Shown here: positions 43,706 through 51,959 of the stretch, piece after piece | Layout of the letters: each line of letters begins with the position of its first letter | Position numbering within the stretch: the first letter of the stretch is position 1 | Position numbers and translations under genes: made by a program | DNA from: CAYYFV01 sp964451705 | GTDB taxonomy: Bacteria; Patescibacteriota; Gracilibacteria; UBA1369; GCA-2718715 | Direction of reading: 5' to 3' | Assembly (NCBI GenBank): GCA_964451705.1 | Contig: CAYVIV010000004.1 | Span: 1-55,949 of the forward strand | DNA: 55,949 bases | The notes under the pieces: model-generated | The model's database searches: none | What the model was told of the DNA's origin: nothing | The model's input: only the letters and a program-made list of their open reading frames with translations

Positions 43706-43726
43706 GCTGACATTAATTAAATGAAC

Positions 43727-43746
43727 ATTATACAACGATTATAGCA
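43727..43746 (-). promoter_or_regulatory. Tandem -10 boxes for the repeat gene
   Basis: On the minus strand an extended -10, TGCTATAAT (43738-43746), and a second TATAAT (43727-43732) lie 11 bases apart, 22 to 41 bases before the ATG. No good -35 box is seen. Confidence 0.5.
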
Positions 43747-43782
43747 TGATCCCAGGGCTCTATCCACACCTTCCGCTTGTTA

Positions 43783-43810
43783 CAAAAAAAACCGCTGAAC
43801 TACAGCGGCT
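43783..43810 (-). terminator. Terminator of pnp
   Basis: Minus strand: CCGCTG, a 5-base loop, CAGCGG, then eight T. It starts about 16 bases after the pnp stop. Confidence 0.85.
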
Positions 43811-43825
43811 ATATAATATTGATTA

Positions 43826-45931
43826 CTAGTCCTTTTTATAGAACTCTTTGTGACTCAAGTTGTAGCGTCCCTCGCGGTCTTTTTCTACTAGTTTAACCTT
43901 GAGAGTGTCACCAACTTTAACATGCTCAGCTAGGTTTTCAATTCGTTCTGGAGCAAACTTAGAAACATGCACTAGGCCAGATTTGCCAGGTGCAAATTCT
44001 ACAAAGGCCCCAAAGCTTTCCACACGCATAACTTTGCCATCAAAGGTTTGGCCTGGTTCTGGTTCAAAGGCAATCGTCTTTATTTGAGCTTCGGCCTTTA
44101 GGTAAGCCTCTCTATCTGGGGCTGTAATTGTGACAGCGCCATCTTGTTCAATGGAGATCTCAGTTTCGGTTTCGGCTGTAATTCTTTGAATAGTTTCTCC
44201 ACCTTTACCAATTACATCTCGAATGTAGTCTGGATCAATCTGGATAGTTTCAATAATTGGAGCATATTGAGATAGTTGCTCTCGTGGAGCATTTATAGTC
44301 GAAACTATCTCTGCCTCAATAATATCTAGAGCATTACGAGCTTTATCCAAAGCTTCTTTAAGCAAGTTCATGTCTAGTCCCTTGAGTTTGATATCCATTT
44401 GTAGAGCAGTAATACCTTGCTTTGTTGCAGTAACCTTAAAGTCCATATCTCCACAGCCATCTTCCATACCTTGAATATCTGTAAGAATTTTGTAACCCTC
44501 ATCCGATGTTACAAGGCCCATAGCAATACCAGCTACTGGTCTTTTGATTGGCACACCAGCATCCATAAGAGAAAGTGTCGAGCCGCACACAGAAGCCATA
44601 GAAGACGAACCGTTACATGCTAGAACTTCGGAAACTACACGAATAACATAGGCAAACTCTTCTTCGCTTGGGAGTACTGCCATGAGCGCTCTTTCGCCCA
44701 GCATACCGTGTCCAATTTCTCTTCGAGAGGTACCACGCATTGGTTTAACATCACCAACACAAAAGGGTGGAAAGTTGTAATGGTGCATATATCTTTTTTC
44801 GCTATCTCCCTCCATAAATTCCACCATCAGTTTAGAAGATGGGCCACCTAGGGTAACCACAGATAGTACTTGAGTTTCTCCTCGTTGGAACATTCCAGAT
44901 CCATGCACACGCGGTAATACGCCAACTTTACTACGCAGACTTCGTACTTGGTCGGCATCTCTACCATCTAGTCTTTTATTGTTTTTTATAATATTTTCAC
45001 GCATTGCTTTAACTAAGTGGTCATTGAAGACCTCTTTTATAAGCCCAGAAGGGATTTCATACTCTGCAATCTCATTTATAAGTTTTTCTTCGAGTTCTGC
45101 AAGCAGTACATTCAGTTCTTTTTTAAGAGCTTTTTTAGTTGGCACTGTGATTTCTAGCAGTTTTGAGTAGTCAACTTTCTCAGAGATTAATGCTACCATT
45201 TGTTCATCTGGAAGTTTAAGAGTTGGTTCCAAAGCTTCTACACCTAGTTTCTCTGCCAGCTGTCTTTGAATTTTACAAAGCTCTACTATGTCTTTATGAG
45301 CCATTTCTAGGGCTTTGAGCATAGTATCAAAATCAACCTCGTTCGCAACTGACTCTACCATTGTAATGGCATTTTCGGTACCGGCAACCACTAGGTCAAG
45401 ATCAGAATTCTCTAGTTGGGAGAGTGTTGGGTTTGTAATAATTTCCCCATCTACCAAAGCAACTTTTACACCAGCACATGGCCCATCAAATGGGATACCA
45501 GAAAGCATAATTGCAGTTGAGGCTGCAGTGATACCCATAGCACTCAGCTCATGTTCCTTGTCAAAAGCAAGTGGCGTTAGCAAAATTTGCACATCATTAA
45601 CCATTCCCTTTGGAAATAGGGGACGTATTGGCCTGTCTACCATTCTTGAATTTAAGATTCCTTGGTCCGAAGGTCGGCCCTCTCGTTTGTTTACTCTAGA
45701 ATGTTTTAATCTACCAGCTGCATAAAACTTTTCTTGGAAATCCACCATTAAAGGGAAGAAACCCAGATCTGGTCTAGCATTACCCATGCCAGCTGTAGCT
45801 AACATTATAGTTTCACCACACTGAATAGTGCAGTTTCCATCTGCCTGGAAGGCATAGTCATTTGTACGAAAGACAAATTCTTGTCCTCCCAGCTCTAGTT
45901 TTAGCTCTAGAGCTTCTTTGAAATTATTCAT
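43826..45931 (-). CDS. pnp: Polyribonucleotide nucleotidyltransferase (PNPase)
   Basis: Phosphorolytic 3'-5' exoribonuclease. The 701-residue protein has the full architecture: first RNase PH domain (about 10-140, CGETIMLATAGMG), helical linker (about 235-310), second RNase PH domain (about 315-540, VHGSGMFQRGETQVLSVVTL and RREIGHGMLGERAL), KH domain (IDPDYIRDVIGKGGETIQRI, near 560) and S1 domain (GAFVEFAPGKSGLVHVSKF, near 635). It lies after rpsO as in many bacteria but has its own promoter at 45961 and is separated by a terminator. No ribosome binding site precedes the ATG. Confidence 0.98.
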   Translation of the reverse strand: MNNFKEALELKLELGGQEFVFRTNDYAFQADGNCTIQCGETIMLATAGMGNARPDLGFFPLMVDFQEKFYAAGRLKHSRVNKREGRPSDQGILNSRMVDRPIRPLFPKGMVNDVQILLTPLAFDKEHELSAMGITAASTAIMLSGIPFDGPCAGVKVALVDGEIITNPTLSQLENSDLDLVVAGTENAITMVESVANEVDFDTMLKALEMAHKDIVELCKIQRQLAEKLGVEALEPTLKLPDEQMVALISEKVDYSKLLEITVPTKKALKKELNVLLAELEEKLINEIAEYEIPSGLIKEVFNDHLVKAMRENIIKNNKRLDGRDADQVRSLRSKVGVLPRVHGSGMFQRGETQVLSVVTLGGPSSKLMVEFMEGDSEKRYMHHYNFPPFCVGDVKPMRGTSRREIGHGMLGERALMAVLPSEEEFAYVIRVVSEVLACNGSSSMASVCGSTLSLMDAGVPIKRPVAGIAMGLVTSDEGYKILTDIQGMEDGCGDMDFKVTATKQGITALQMDIKLKGLDMNLLKEALDKARNALDIIEAEIVSTINAPREQLSQYAPIIETIQIDPDYIRDVIGKGGETIQRITAETETEISIEQDGAVTITAPDREAYLKAEAQIKTIAFEPEPGQTFDGKVMRVESFGAFVEFAPGKSGLVHVSKFAPERIENLAEHVKVGDTLKVKLVEKDREGRYNLSHKEFYKKD

Positions 45932-45960
45932 TTTTTCTTATTATATATTTTTTCGAAATC

Positions 45961-45989
45961 AGTATATGCTAAGACCTGCAAATAAGCAA
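45961..45989 (-). promoter_or_regulatory. Promoter for pnp
   Basis: Minus strand: TTGCTT (45984-45989), 17-base spacer, TATACT (45961-45966). It directly abuts the T run of the rpsO terminator. Predicted leader about 22 bases. Confidence 0.6.
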
Positions 45990-46024
45990 AAAATAAACCC
46001 TCACAGCTGTGAGGGTTTATTTTT
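45990..46024 (-). terminator. Terminator between rpsO and pnp
   Basis: A perfect palindrome with arms AAATAAACCCTCACAG and CTGTGAGGGTTTATTT (45991-46022), ending in a T run on the minus strand, immediately after the rpsO stop. Confidence 0.85.
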
Positions 46025-46025
46025 A

Positions 46026-46292
46026 TTAGCTCGCTTTTAGTGTAAGCTCACCAATTAGTTTTTCGTATGACTCTGGAGTATTAAACTTTAAGTAGTTTAA
46101 ATGCCTTCGTCTTTTAGCTACTAAACCTAGTAACCCCCGGCGAGAATCTTTATCCTTTGGGTGGTCTTTTAAGTGTAGTGAAAGTTCATTTATTCTTTGA
46201 GTAAGTATAGCAACCTGCACTACTGAAGATCCAGTATCACTCGAGTGAGTGCCGTATTTACCCATGATAACTTTTTTCTTAGCACGTTTCAT
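46026..46292 (-). CDS. rpsO: 30S ribosomal protein S15
   Basis: Primary 16S rRNA binding protein; 88 residues from the ATG at 46292, matching the family's usual length of 88-89. Earlier in-frame starts would add about 19 non-conserved residues. Diagnostic segments are THSSDTGSSVVQVAILTQRI (family: DTGSPEVQ), LSLHLKDHPKDKDSRRGLL and KRRRHLNYLKF. It is followed by a strong terminator and then pnp. Confidence 0.97.
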   Translation of the reverse strand: MKRAKKKVIMGKYGTHSSDTGSSVVQVAILTQRINELSLHLKDHPKDKDSRRGLLGLVAKRRRHLNYLKFNTPESYEKLIGELTLKAS

Positions 46293-46365
46293 TTGTGTGT
46301 GTTTATTAAAAAGCACAACAAATCTATCACAATCTTTGCTTTTTAGCAAGCGAATAAATATTAGC

Positions 46366-47286
46366 TTAAATCCAGTTTTTGTACTTGAAATATGCCAGCA
46401 TAGAACCTAAAATCAGCAGCATAAGCCCTATAATAAACAGCACAGAATTAGGTGCATGCTGCATTGGTAAATTGACATTCATACCATAAAAGCCAGTCAC
46501 AAATGTTAAAGGTAGCATAACCACCGAAAACACAGTTAAGACCTTAATAACATTGTTAGTATTGTGAAAGATAATAGATTCATTTGTTTGGTGTAGGGAT
46601 TCTACCAGTTCGTACAGATTTTCCAGGGTTGCATAAATTTTCTCAATTTTATCGACCACGTTATCAAAATAGACCTCTAAATCACCATCTTGCTTAGAAA
46701 AACTCATGTGTTCAAGCTGAGCAATCACAGTCCTCTGTGGTAGAATAATCCGCCTAAAGTTAATAATATCTTTTTTCAAAAGTAAAATATCTTTGAGCAT
46801 ATCTCGGTTGTTCTCCGTGCGGAAAACCTCTTTCTCAATTTTATTTGTTTCTCGAGTTAGGTCGTCTACCATCTTAAAAAGCGCTTCGAAAGTGTCATTT
46901 AGGATGTTATACAACAAAAACCCAGTTCCATTCGACATATATTCTTTAGCAACTGCTTTATCATTTTGAGCTTGCTCAAATAATTTATTCAAATATCCAT
47001 GGCCACTGTGCAAACATATCAAGAAATCTTCCGCAATAAAAATGTCTAATTCAATGTATACAATTCGCTTAGTCTTTGGTTGAATAGTCGGTAAATGTAA
47101 GATTAGAAATCTGTAATCATCGTACCTGTCTATCTTTGCTCTTTGGTTTTCTGTGAGACAGTCTTCCAGGTCCAGGTGGTGAAAATCATAAGCCTTTTCC
47201 AAGGTGTCTATATCACCTTGGCTTGGAGCTGGAATGTTAATCCACTTAAGTTTACCTGTATCAATTGTCTGCATTTGAGTTTTCAT
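46366..47286 (-). CDS. corA: CorA-family magnesium/divalent cation channel
   Basis: A 306-residue protein from the ATG at 47286. The N-terminal cytoplasmic domain includes DLEDCLTENQRAKIDRYDDY, and a long helix (about 175-240) leads to two membrane spans at the C-terminus. The selectivity motif after the first span is GFYGMNVNLP, carrying the GMN triplet diagnostic of CorA. The C-terminus is lysine-rich as usual (AYFKYKNWI). The promoter -10 box lies 6 bases before the ATG, so the mRNA is probably leaderless. Confidence 0.95.
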   Translation of the reverse strand: MKTQMQTIDTGKLKWINIPAPSQGDIDTLEKAYDFHHLDLEDCLTENQRAKIDRYDDYRFLILHLPTIQPKTKRIVYIELDIFIAEDFLICLHSGHGYLNKLFEQAQNDKAVAKEYMSNGTGFLLYNILNDTFEALFKMVDDLTRETNKIEKEVFRTENNRDMLKDILLLKKDIINFRRIILPQRTVIAQLEHMSFSKQDGDLEVYFDNVVDKIEKIYATLENLYELVESLHQTNESIIFHNTNNVIKVLTVFSVVMLPLTFVTGFYGMNVNLPMQHAPNSVLFIIGLMLLILGSMLAYFKYKNWI

Positions 47287-47292
47287 ACCTTT

Positions 47293-47321
47293 AGTATAGC
47301 ACAAAACAAAGCTTCTGACAA
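47293..47321 (-). promoter_or_regulatory. Promoter giving a leaderless corA mRNA
   Basis: Minus strand: TTGTCA (47316-47321), 17-base spacer, TATACT (47293-47298). Only AAAGGT separates the -10 box from the ATG, so transcription should start at or next to the A of the start codon. Confidence 0.7.
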
Positions 47322-47370
47322 TTTTAAAACTACGCTCAAAGCAGTATCATAATTTAGATAACTGATTTCA

Positions 47371-48300
47371 ATGAATTACAAAAAATTAATTGCCGATGCC
47401 TGGGATTTTACCCTCAAAAATAAAAGCTTAGTCCGCTATTATGCCTTTTGGCCAGCCATATTTGCGGCAGCCTCCACAATTTTGATTGTTTTGTTTCAGT
47501 CCACTAGCATCCTTACCAAGGCAGGCCAGACAAATATTCACCTATTTAGTGACATGTTTGAATTTTCTAAACAGACTTTTGCTGCAGACCCTAAGTTGTT
47601 TTGGATTTTAGTGCTTGGTGGTCTCTTTGTTTTTATTTTAGAGATTTTCTTACCTATTTTCTGTGAAGGAGCCTCGATTCATATCATTGCCCAGCGCTAT
47701 AGAGGGAATAGTGAATCGTTAAGCAGTGGTATTAAGTATGGTTGGTTAAACTTTGTAAAGCTAACAGAGTACCATGCTGTACTGTTTGCCTTTTCTAGTT
47801 TTACAATACTTAGAATTATGGGGTATATCTTTATATACTTGAGTGCAGATGCACTTAGGCTATTTTTTCCATTCCTCATAGTTCTATTTATTCTTGGAGT
47901 TGTCTTTAGCTTTCTATTTACTTATGCCGAAAATTTCATTGTCATAGACGGGCAGGGAGTTTTTGAGAGCCTCAAACATTCTAGTGATCTTGTCTTAGAC
48001 AACCTTAAGCAAACTTTTTTAATGTTGTTTCTGCTGGCTTTAATTGGACTCCGGGTACTTTTGAATGTCTTAATTGTCGTGCTGTTCCCAGTATTATTAA
48101 GCATTTTAGCCAGTTTGCTGACCGCCTTAAATCTACTAGCATATAAATTTATTATCACAGTACTTGTAGGCCTATTATCGCTTTGGATGATAGGTAAACT
48201 TGGCGGCGCCTTAATTATATTTACTCAAGCAGCCTGGACCTTTACATTTTTAGAACTCAAAGACAAACAACTTGGCCGCCAGCATATCAACCAAGCCTAA
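47371..48300 (+). CDS. Unrecognised polytopic membrane protein
   Basis: A 309-residue protein with about six membrane spans (around residues 26-45, 75-100, 130-160, 165-190, 215-250 and 265-290). The soluble loop AQRYRGNSESLSSGIKYGW lies between spans, and SLKHSSDLVLDNLKQTF is an amphipathic segment that recurs in this kind of protein. The layout resembles the uncharacterised 'membrane protein of six helices' (DUF975 or glycerophosphodiester-phosphodiesterase membrane domain style) common in Patescibacteria. No catalytic motif is visible. It diverges from corA. Confidence 0.7.
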   Translation: MNYKKLIADAWDFTLKNKSLVRYYAFWPAIFAAASTILIVLFQSTSILTKAGQTNIHLFSDMFEFSKQTFAADPKLFWILVLGGLFVFILEIFLPIFCEGASIHIIAQRYRGNSESLSSGIKYGWLNFVKLTEYHAVLFAFSSFTILRIMGYIFIYLSADALRLFFPFLIVLFILGVVFSFLFTYAENFIVIDGQGVFESLKHSSDLVLDNLKQTFLMLFLLALIGLRVLLNVLIVVLFPVLLSILASLLTALNLLAYKFIITVLVGLLSLWMIGKLGGALIIFTQAAWTFTFLELKDKQLGRQHINQA

Positions 48301-48396
48301 TAGACCTGGCAACACTCACCTGCAACAAGACTTGAAAGTTAGACTGCCGACAATTTATATGAACATCACTAGTACACTCCCCAAAAAATCAGCTTG

Positions 48397-48471
48397 TGGT
48401 GTCCCCATCAGGAGTCGAACCTGAATCTAAAACTTAGGAGGTTTTTATTCTATCCATTGAACTATAGGGAC
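48397..48471 (-). tRNA. tRNA-Arg, anticodon CCT
   Basis: Minus strand. The acceptor GTCCCTA pairs with TGGGGAC (one G-T pair). The anticodon stem AAAAC/GTTTT encloses the loop CTCCTAA with anticodon CCT, which reads AGG. The T arm has GGTTCGACTCC. The 3' CCA is encoded. Length 75 bases including CCA. Confidence 0.95.
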
Positions 48472-48506
48472 TTTTCTCATATAAAAGCCTTTAGGGTGCC
48501 AGTAAG

Positions 48507-49097
48507 CTAACCGGCAGTCACAAAGCGATACTCTATTTGACTGTCTAAGTCATCTGCCGAAATTTTGATAGTTGTTTTTTCTTCAATCTCCACATCTAGC
48601 TTGCCAATTTCCTTACGAAGTTTGTCTACCTCTGCAAGCCCTTCAGCATCTTTGAGTTCTTGATTCTCTGCAATTACCACGACTCTAGGTTCTACCTCTT
48701 CGATGATTTCCAGCAGTTGTTTGTGGGGCAAGCAGGGGTTTATAATCAAGACTTCGACAATAGAAAGTTCCTCAAAGAGTTGTTTGTTACTAGGTACATG
48801 GTCTAGGTGGCCGATGTATGCTGTGTTTAGGCCGTCAATTTCCATAGTTACAATTCTGACTTCTGATTTATCTTGATTCTTAACTGCAATCGATTTCACC
48901 AACACATTCTTGGCTTCATATTCACCCGGCCAGTCGAAAACCAGGCAGTCTGCCCCCGACAAATCTGCATTATCTATTGCTTGAATAGCAATATCTGCTT
49001 TGCAGGCTTTAAGGTCTGCGTTTGCTGGGTTTAGCAAAATACTGACTTCTTTTGTTTTAATATGTACTGTGTCTTTATTTAAAAATTTAATATCCAT
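48507..49097 (-). CDS. Metallo-beta-lactamase-fold protein, UlaG-like, degenerate
   Basis: A 196-residue protein that resembles the short MBL-fold proteins of Patescibacteria. Segments LVFDWPGEYEAKNVLVKSI and MEIDGLNTAYIGHLDHVPS match the 'GPGEYE' and 'GHLGH' positions of those proteins. The classical HxHxDH zinc motif is absent, so catalytic activity is doubtful; a binding or regulatory role is possible. The C-terminal 60 residues are charged and helical (ELKDAEGLAEVDKLRKEIGK). It lies upstream of the tRNA-Arg gene on the same strand and diverges from eno. Confidence 0.7.
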   Translation of the reverse strand: MDIKFLNKDTVHIKTKEVSILLNPANADLKACKADIAIQAIDNADLSGADCLVFDWPGEYEAKNVLVKSIAVKNQDKSEVRIVTMEIDGLNTAYIGHLDHVPSNKQLFEELSIVEVLIINPCLPHKQLLEIIEEVEPRVVVIAENQELKDAEGLAEVDKLRKEIGKLDVEIEEKTTIKISADDLDSQIEYRFVTAG

Positions 49098-49137
49098 ATC
49101 TCAAGTTAAGTAAGCTCATCCTAGCAAAAAACTCTCA

Positions 49138-49167
49138 TTGAATAAAGACCTTTTTATTTGCTACACT
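49138..49167 (+). promoter_or_regulatory. Promoter for eno
   Basis: TTGAAT (49138-49143), 18-base spacer, TACACT (49162-49167). Predicted start near 49174, about 17 bases before the ATG, with an A/T-only leader and no Shine-Dalgarno sequence. Confidence 0.55.
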
Positions 49168-49190
49168 AGCAGTAACTCTAAATTTTTAAA

Positions 49191-50450
49191 ATGGCCAATC
49201 TAGCAAAAATCAGTAATATAGAAGCACTATCTGTTTTAGACTCACGTGGCAACCCCACAGTTCAAGTATTCATATATAGCGACCAGGGTCACTTGGAGTC
49301 TAGCATTGCACCTTCTGGCGCATCTACTGGTAGTAAAGAAGCCTGTGAACTCAGAGACGCTGATCCCAAGCTTTATCATGGTAAATCTGTCCAAAAAGCA
49401 CTTGATAATATTCAGCAAGAAATTTTGCCCAAGGCCATGGGTTTTCAACTCGGAGACCAAAGAGCCTTCGACGATATGCTAATTCAGCTAGATGGCACGG
49501 CCAACAAAACCAAGTTGGGTGCCAACGCTATGCTAGCCTGCTCCCAGGCTTATGCTAAGCTCTCTGCTACTGCTAAAGGCCTGGCACTGTTCGAGTACTT
49601 TGATATAGATGCCGAAAAGTTTCTGATACCAACTCCAATGATGAATCTTATCAATGGGGGAGCCCACGCAGATTCTGGTTTGAGTATTCAAGAATTCATG
49701 GTTATGCCACTTGGAGTGCAAACCATGGCCGAGCAAGTACGTGCAGGTAGTGAGATCTTTCAGACCCTTAAAAAGTTGCTTAAGCAAAACGGACACTCAA
49801 TCGCTGTTGGCGACGAGGGAGGTTTTGCTCCACAATTAAAATCTCACGAGCAAGCCCTAGATTTTTTAGTTCAGGCTATCAACGAATCTGGTTACACTGC
49901 CGGTGAGAATGTCTTTATTTGCCTAGATGTTGCGGCCAGCGAATTCTATAAAGACGGAGCTTACCATATGCTTGTAGATGGTAGCACACAAGAGTTTAGC
50001 TCTAGCCAGCTGACAGATTACTTTGTAGAGCTAGTAGAAGAATATCCAATTTTTTCTATAGAAGACCCCATGCAAGAACAAGATCTAGAAGGCTGGAAAC
50101 TATTTTCAGAAAAACTAGGTGACAAAATCCAAGTTGTCGGCGATGATTATTTGGTTACTAATGTCGAGTTAATCCAAAAAGCCATTGATAATCAAAGCTG
50201 TAATGCAGTTTTAATTAAACCAAATCAAATTGGCACAGTTTCCGAGACTGTAGATGCCATTAATCTAGCCAAAAATAATGCCTTTAACACTGTGATTTCT
50301 CACAGAAGCGGGGATAGTGAGGATAGTTTTATTGCCGATTTGGCAGTTGGTATGCAAGCTGGACAAATAAAAACAGGCTCTTTAAGTCGCTCAGAAAGAA
50401 CCTGTAAATATAATCGATTACTCAGAATAGAGCAGCTCTTATCTAAGTAG
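49191..50450 (+). CDS. eno: Enolase
   Basis: Converts 2-phosphoglycerate to phosphoenolpyruvate in glycolysis. At 419 residues it is close to the usual 420-430. Landmarks: LDSRGNPTVQVFI and PSGASTGSKEA near the start, MNLINGGAHADSGLSIQEFM (substrate His loop), GDEGGFAPQ (catalytic Glu), magnesium ligands in CLDVAAS, SIEDPM and VGDDYLVTN, the catalytic Lys in VLIKPNQIGT, and SHRSGDSEDSFIADLAVG. The 3' end overlaps hisS, transcribed from the other strand, by 8 bases, and I see no terminator hairpin between them. Confidence 0.98.
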   Translation: MANLAKISNIEALSVLDSRGNPTVQVFIYSDQGHLESSIAPSGASTGSKEACELRDADPKLYHGKSVQKALDNIQQEILPKAMGFQLGDQRAFDDMLIQLDGTANKTKLGANAMLACSQAYAKLSATAKGLALFEYFDIDAEKFLIPTPMMNLINGGAHADSGLSIQEFMVMPLGVQTMAEQVRAGSEIFQTLKKLLKQNGHSIAVGDEGGFAPQLKSHEQALDFLVQAINESGYTAGENVFICLDVAASEFYKDGAYHMLVDGSTQEFSSSQLTDYFVELVEEYPIFSIEDPMQEQDLEGWKLFSEKLGDKIQVVGDDYLVTNVELIQKAIDNQSCNAVLIKPNQIGTVSETVDAINLAKNNAFNTVISHRSGDSEDSFIADLAVGMQAGQIKTGSLSRSERTCKYNRLLRIEQLLSK

Positions 50451-51717
50451 CCAGCCTAGCAACTAGCTCTTGCTCACTAAGTGATTCTTGCTCCCCAGAC
50501 TCCATGTCTTTTAGGGTGAATGCATTATTGGCAATTTCTTCTGGCCCAGCAAAGACTACAAACGGAATACCTTTACGGTTAGCATATTTGAGTTGTTTTT
50601 TTAGGTCGTCTTCATCTGGATAAACTTCGCAGGCCACATTGGCTTGGTGTAAGATTTTTTGCAGCTGCATACTCTTTAGGTAAGTACCCTGACCATATAC
50701 AGTAATTAAAACCTTGGTCTCTGTAGATCTGTTATCAAAGTATGTCTGGGCCTCCAGGGCATCATATAGTCTGTCGATTCCAATAGAGAGGCCAAAGCCA
50801 GAGAATTTTTGTCGTGTAAACAGCGAGCATAAATCGTCGTAGCGGCCACCAGATCCAATAGAACCTGCAATTTCAGGAACTGTTACCTCTAAAACAACAC
50901 CCGTGTAGTAATCCAAACCTCGCACAATTGTAAAGTCAAATTCAATGTAATCGCCAAGCCCTAGGTTGTCGAGTGTGCCAATTATTTGTTCAAGCCGGAG
51001 AGTATTCACACCATGGATGTCTTTGAGTTGTTTTAAGCTATTGCCATGCACATCTAAAAGCTCTCTGAGTTGCTCTGCTTTAGCTTTAGAAACACCTATT
51101 TTTTTAAATTCATCAAAGACTGCATCCATACCAATTTTGTGCAACCTATCAATCACATGCATTACTTCTACTTTATGGCCATGGTTAACACCAATGGCCT
51201 CTAAGATACCATCAACTAAGGCTCTATCATTCAACCTTACCTTAAAGTTTTTCAGGCCACAGGCTTGGTAGGCTCTAATCATCATAGCTATTAAATCTGT
51301 CTCAGCATTAAGGCTTTTAGAACCAATGATATCTGCATCAAATTGGTCGAATTGTCTATAACGACTTTTCTGAGGCTTATCTGCCCGGAAAACCGGCCCA
51401 ACTTGAAAACGCTTAAATGGCGCCGCCAGTTTACTGAAATTTTGGGCATAGTACCTAGTAAAACTTACAGTGTGGTCATATTTTAGGGCAATATGCCTTT
51501 CACCATGGTCTTCAAAATTATAAGTCAGTTTTTCTGCCTCATCACCCATTTTACCCATTAAAATTTCTGCATATTCCAATATTGGAGTCTCTATCTCATC
51601 AAAACCATGCTGTGTATACACTTGTCTAATACTTTGTTTTAGCATGCTTCTACGCCTGGCTTCTGTAGGTCCAAAATCTCTAAACCCCTTAAGGACTCTT
51701 GGTTGAATAAGGTTCAT
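50443..51717 (-). CDS. hisS: Histidyl-tRNA synthetase
   Basis: Class II enzyme charging tRNA-His; 424 residues, normal length. Motif 1 region: RVLKGFRDFGPTEARRR and FDEIETPILEYAEIL. Motif 2: FKRFQVGPVFRADKPQKSRY. The histidine-binding signature VRGLDYYTGVVLEV lies near residue 259, followed by motif 3, GSIGSGGRYDDLCSLF and GFGLSIGIDRL. The C-terminal anticodon-binding domain ends with NAFTLKDMESGEQESLSEQE. A region with several inverted repeats lies upstream. The stop overlaps the eno stop region by 8 bases. Confidence 0.98.
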   Translation of the reverse strand: MNLIQPRVLKGFRDFGPTEARRRSMLKQSIRQVYTQHGFDEIETPILEYAEILMGKMGDEAEKLTYNFEDHGERHIALKYDHTVSFTRYYAQNFSKLAAPFKRFQVGPVFRADKPQKSRYRQFDQFDADIIGSKSLNAETDLIAMMIRAYQACGLKNFKVRLNDRALVDGILEAIGVNHGHKVEVMHVIDRLHKIGMDAVFDEFKKIGVSKAKAEQLRELLDVHGNSLKQLKDIHGVNTLRLEQIIGTLDNLGLGDYIEFDFTIVRGLDYYTGVVLEVTVPEIAGSIGSGGRYDDLCSLFTRQKFSGFGLSIGIDRLYDALEAQTYFDNRSTETKVLITVYGQGTYLKSMQLQKILHQANVACEVYPDEDDLKKQLKYANRKGIPFVVFAGPEEIANNAFTLKDMESGEQESLSEQELVARLAT

Positions 51718-51729
51718 ACAATCTACTTA

Positions 51730-51899
51730 ATTATGCCTGTAGTTTCTCAAACCACCAGGTCTTTGTCAAAGATTTCGCGGTATAAGACCAAAGCAGTCTA
51801 ATCTGGCGAAGCTGCTGGAGTTAGCAGCGCTGAGCAATCTTGGAGGAGTGGGGTTTTATGAGATTTCGCCTGGGTGAGCATTGTTATCGTTGTAATAAC
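51730..51899 (-). other. Possible structured leader upstream of hisS
   Basis: Several pairings can form: GGCGAA (51805-51810) with TTCGCC (51865-51870), GCTGCT (51811-51816) with AGCAGC (51823-51828), and the overlapping alternatives GGTCTT/AAGACC (51758-51763 with 51784-51789) or TCTTTG/CAAAGA (51760-51772). The alternatives exclude each other. No T-box sequence of the expected form is present. It could be a regulatory leader or a small RNA. Confidence 0.3.
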
Positions 51900-51928
51900 T
51901 TGACAAATTAGAAAACCACCCTTAAGTT
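51900..51928 (+). promoter_or_regulatory. Promoter for the orphan gene at 51960
   Basis: TTGACA (51900-51905) with a weak -10, TAAGTT, at 51923-51928 (17-base spacer). A second candidate, TTGTAA (51931-51936), 17 bases, TATATT (51954-51959), would start transcription inside the GTG-initiated frame and favour the ATG at 52014 instead. Confidence 0.45.
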
Positions 51929-51959
51929 ATTTGTAAGAATAAAATTTAGCCTTTATATT

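Noticed and set aside
42246..43724. Long open frames on the plus strand opposite the repeat gene
   Set aside because: They mirror the repetitive acidic codons of the minus-strand gene; the minus-strand gene has a promoter and in-frame repeat history, the plus-strand frames do not.
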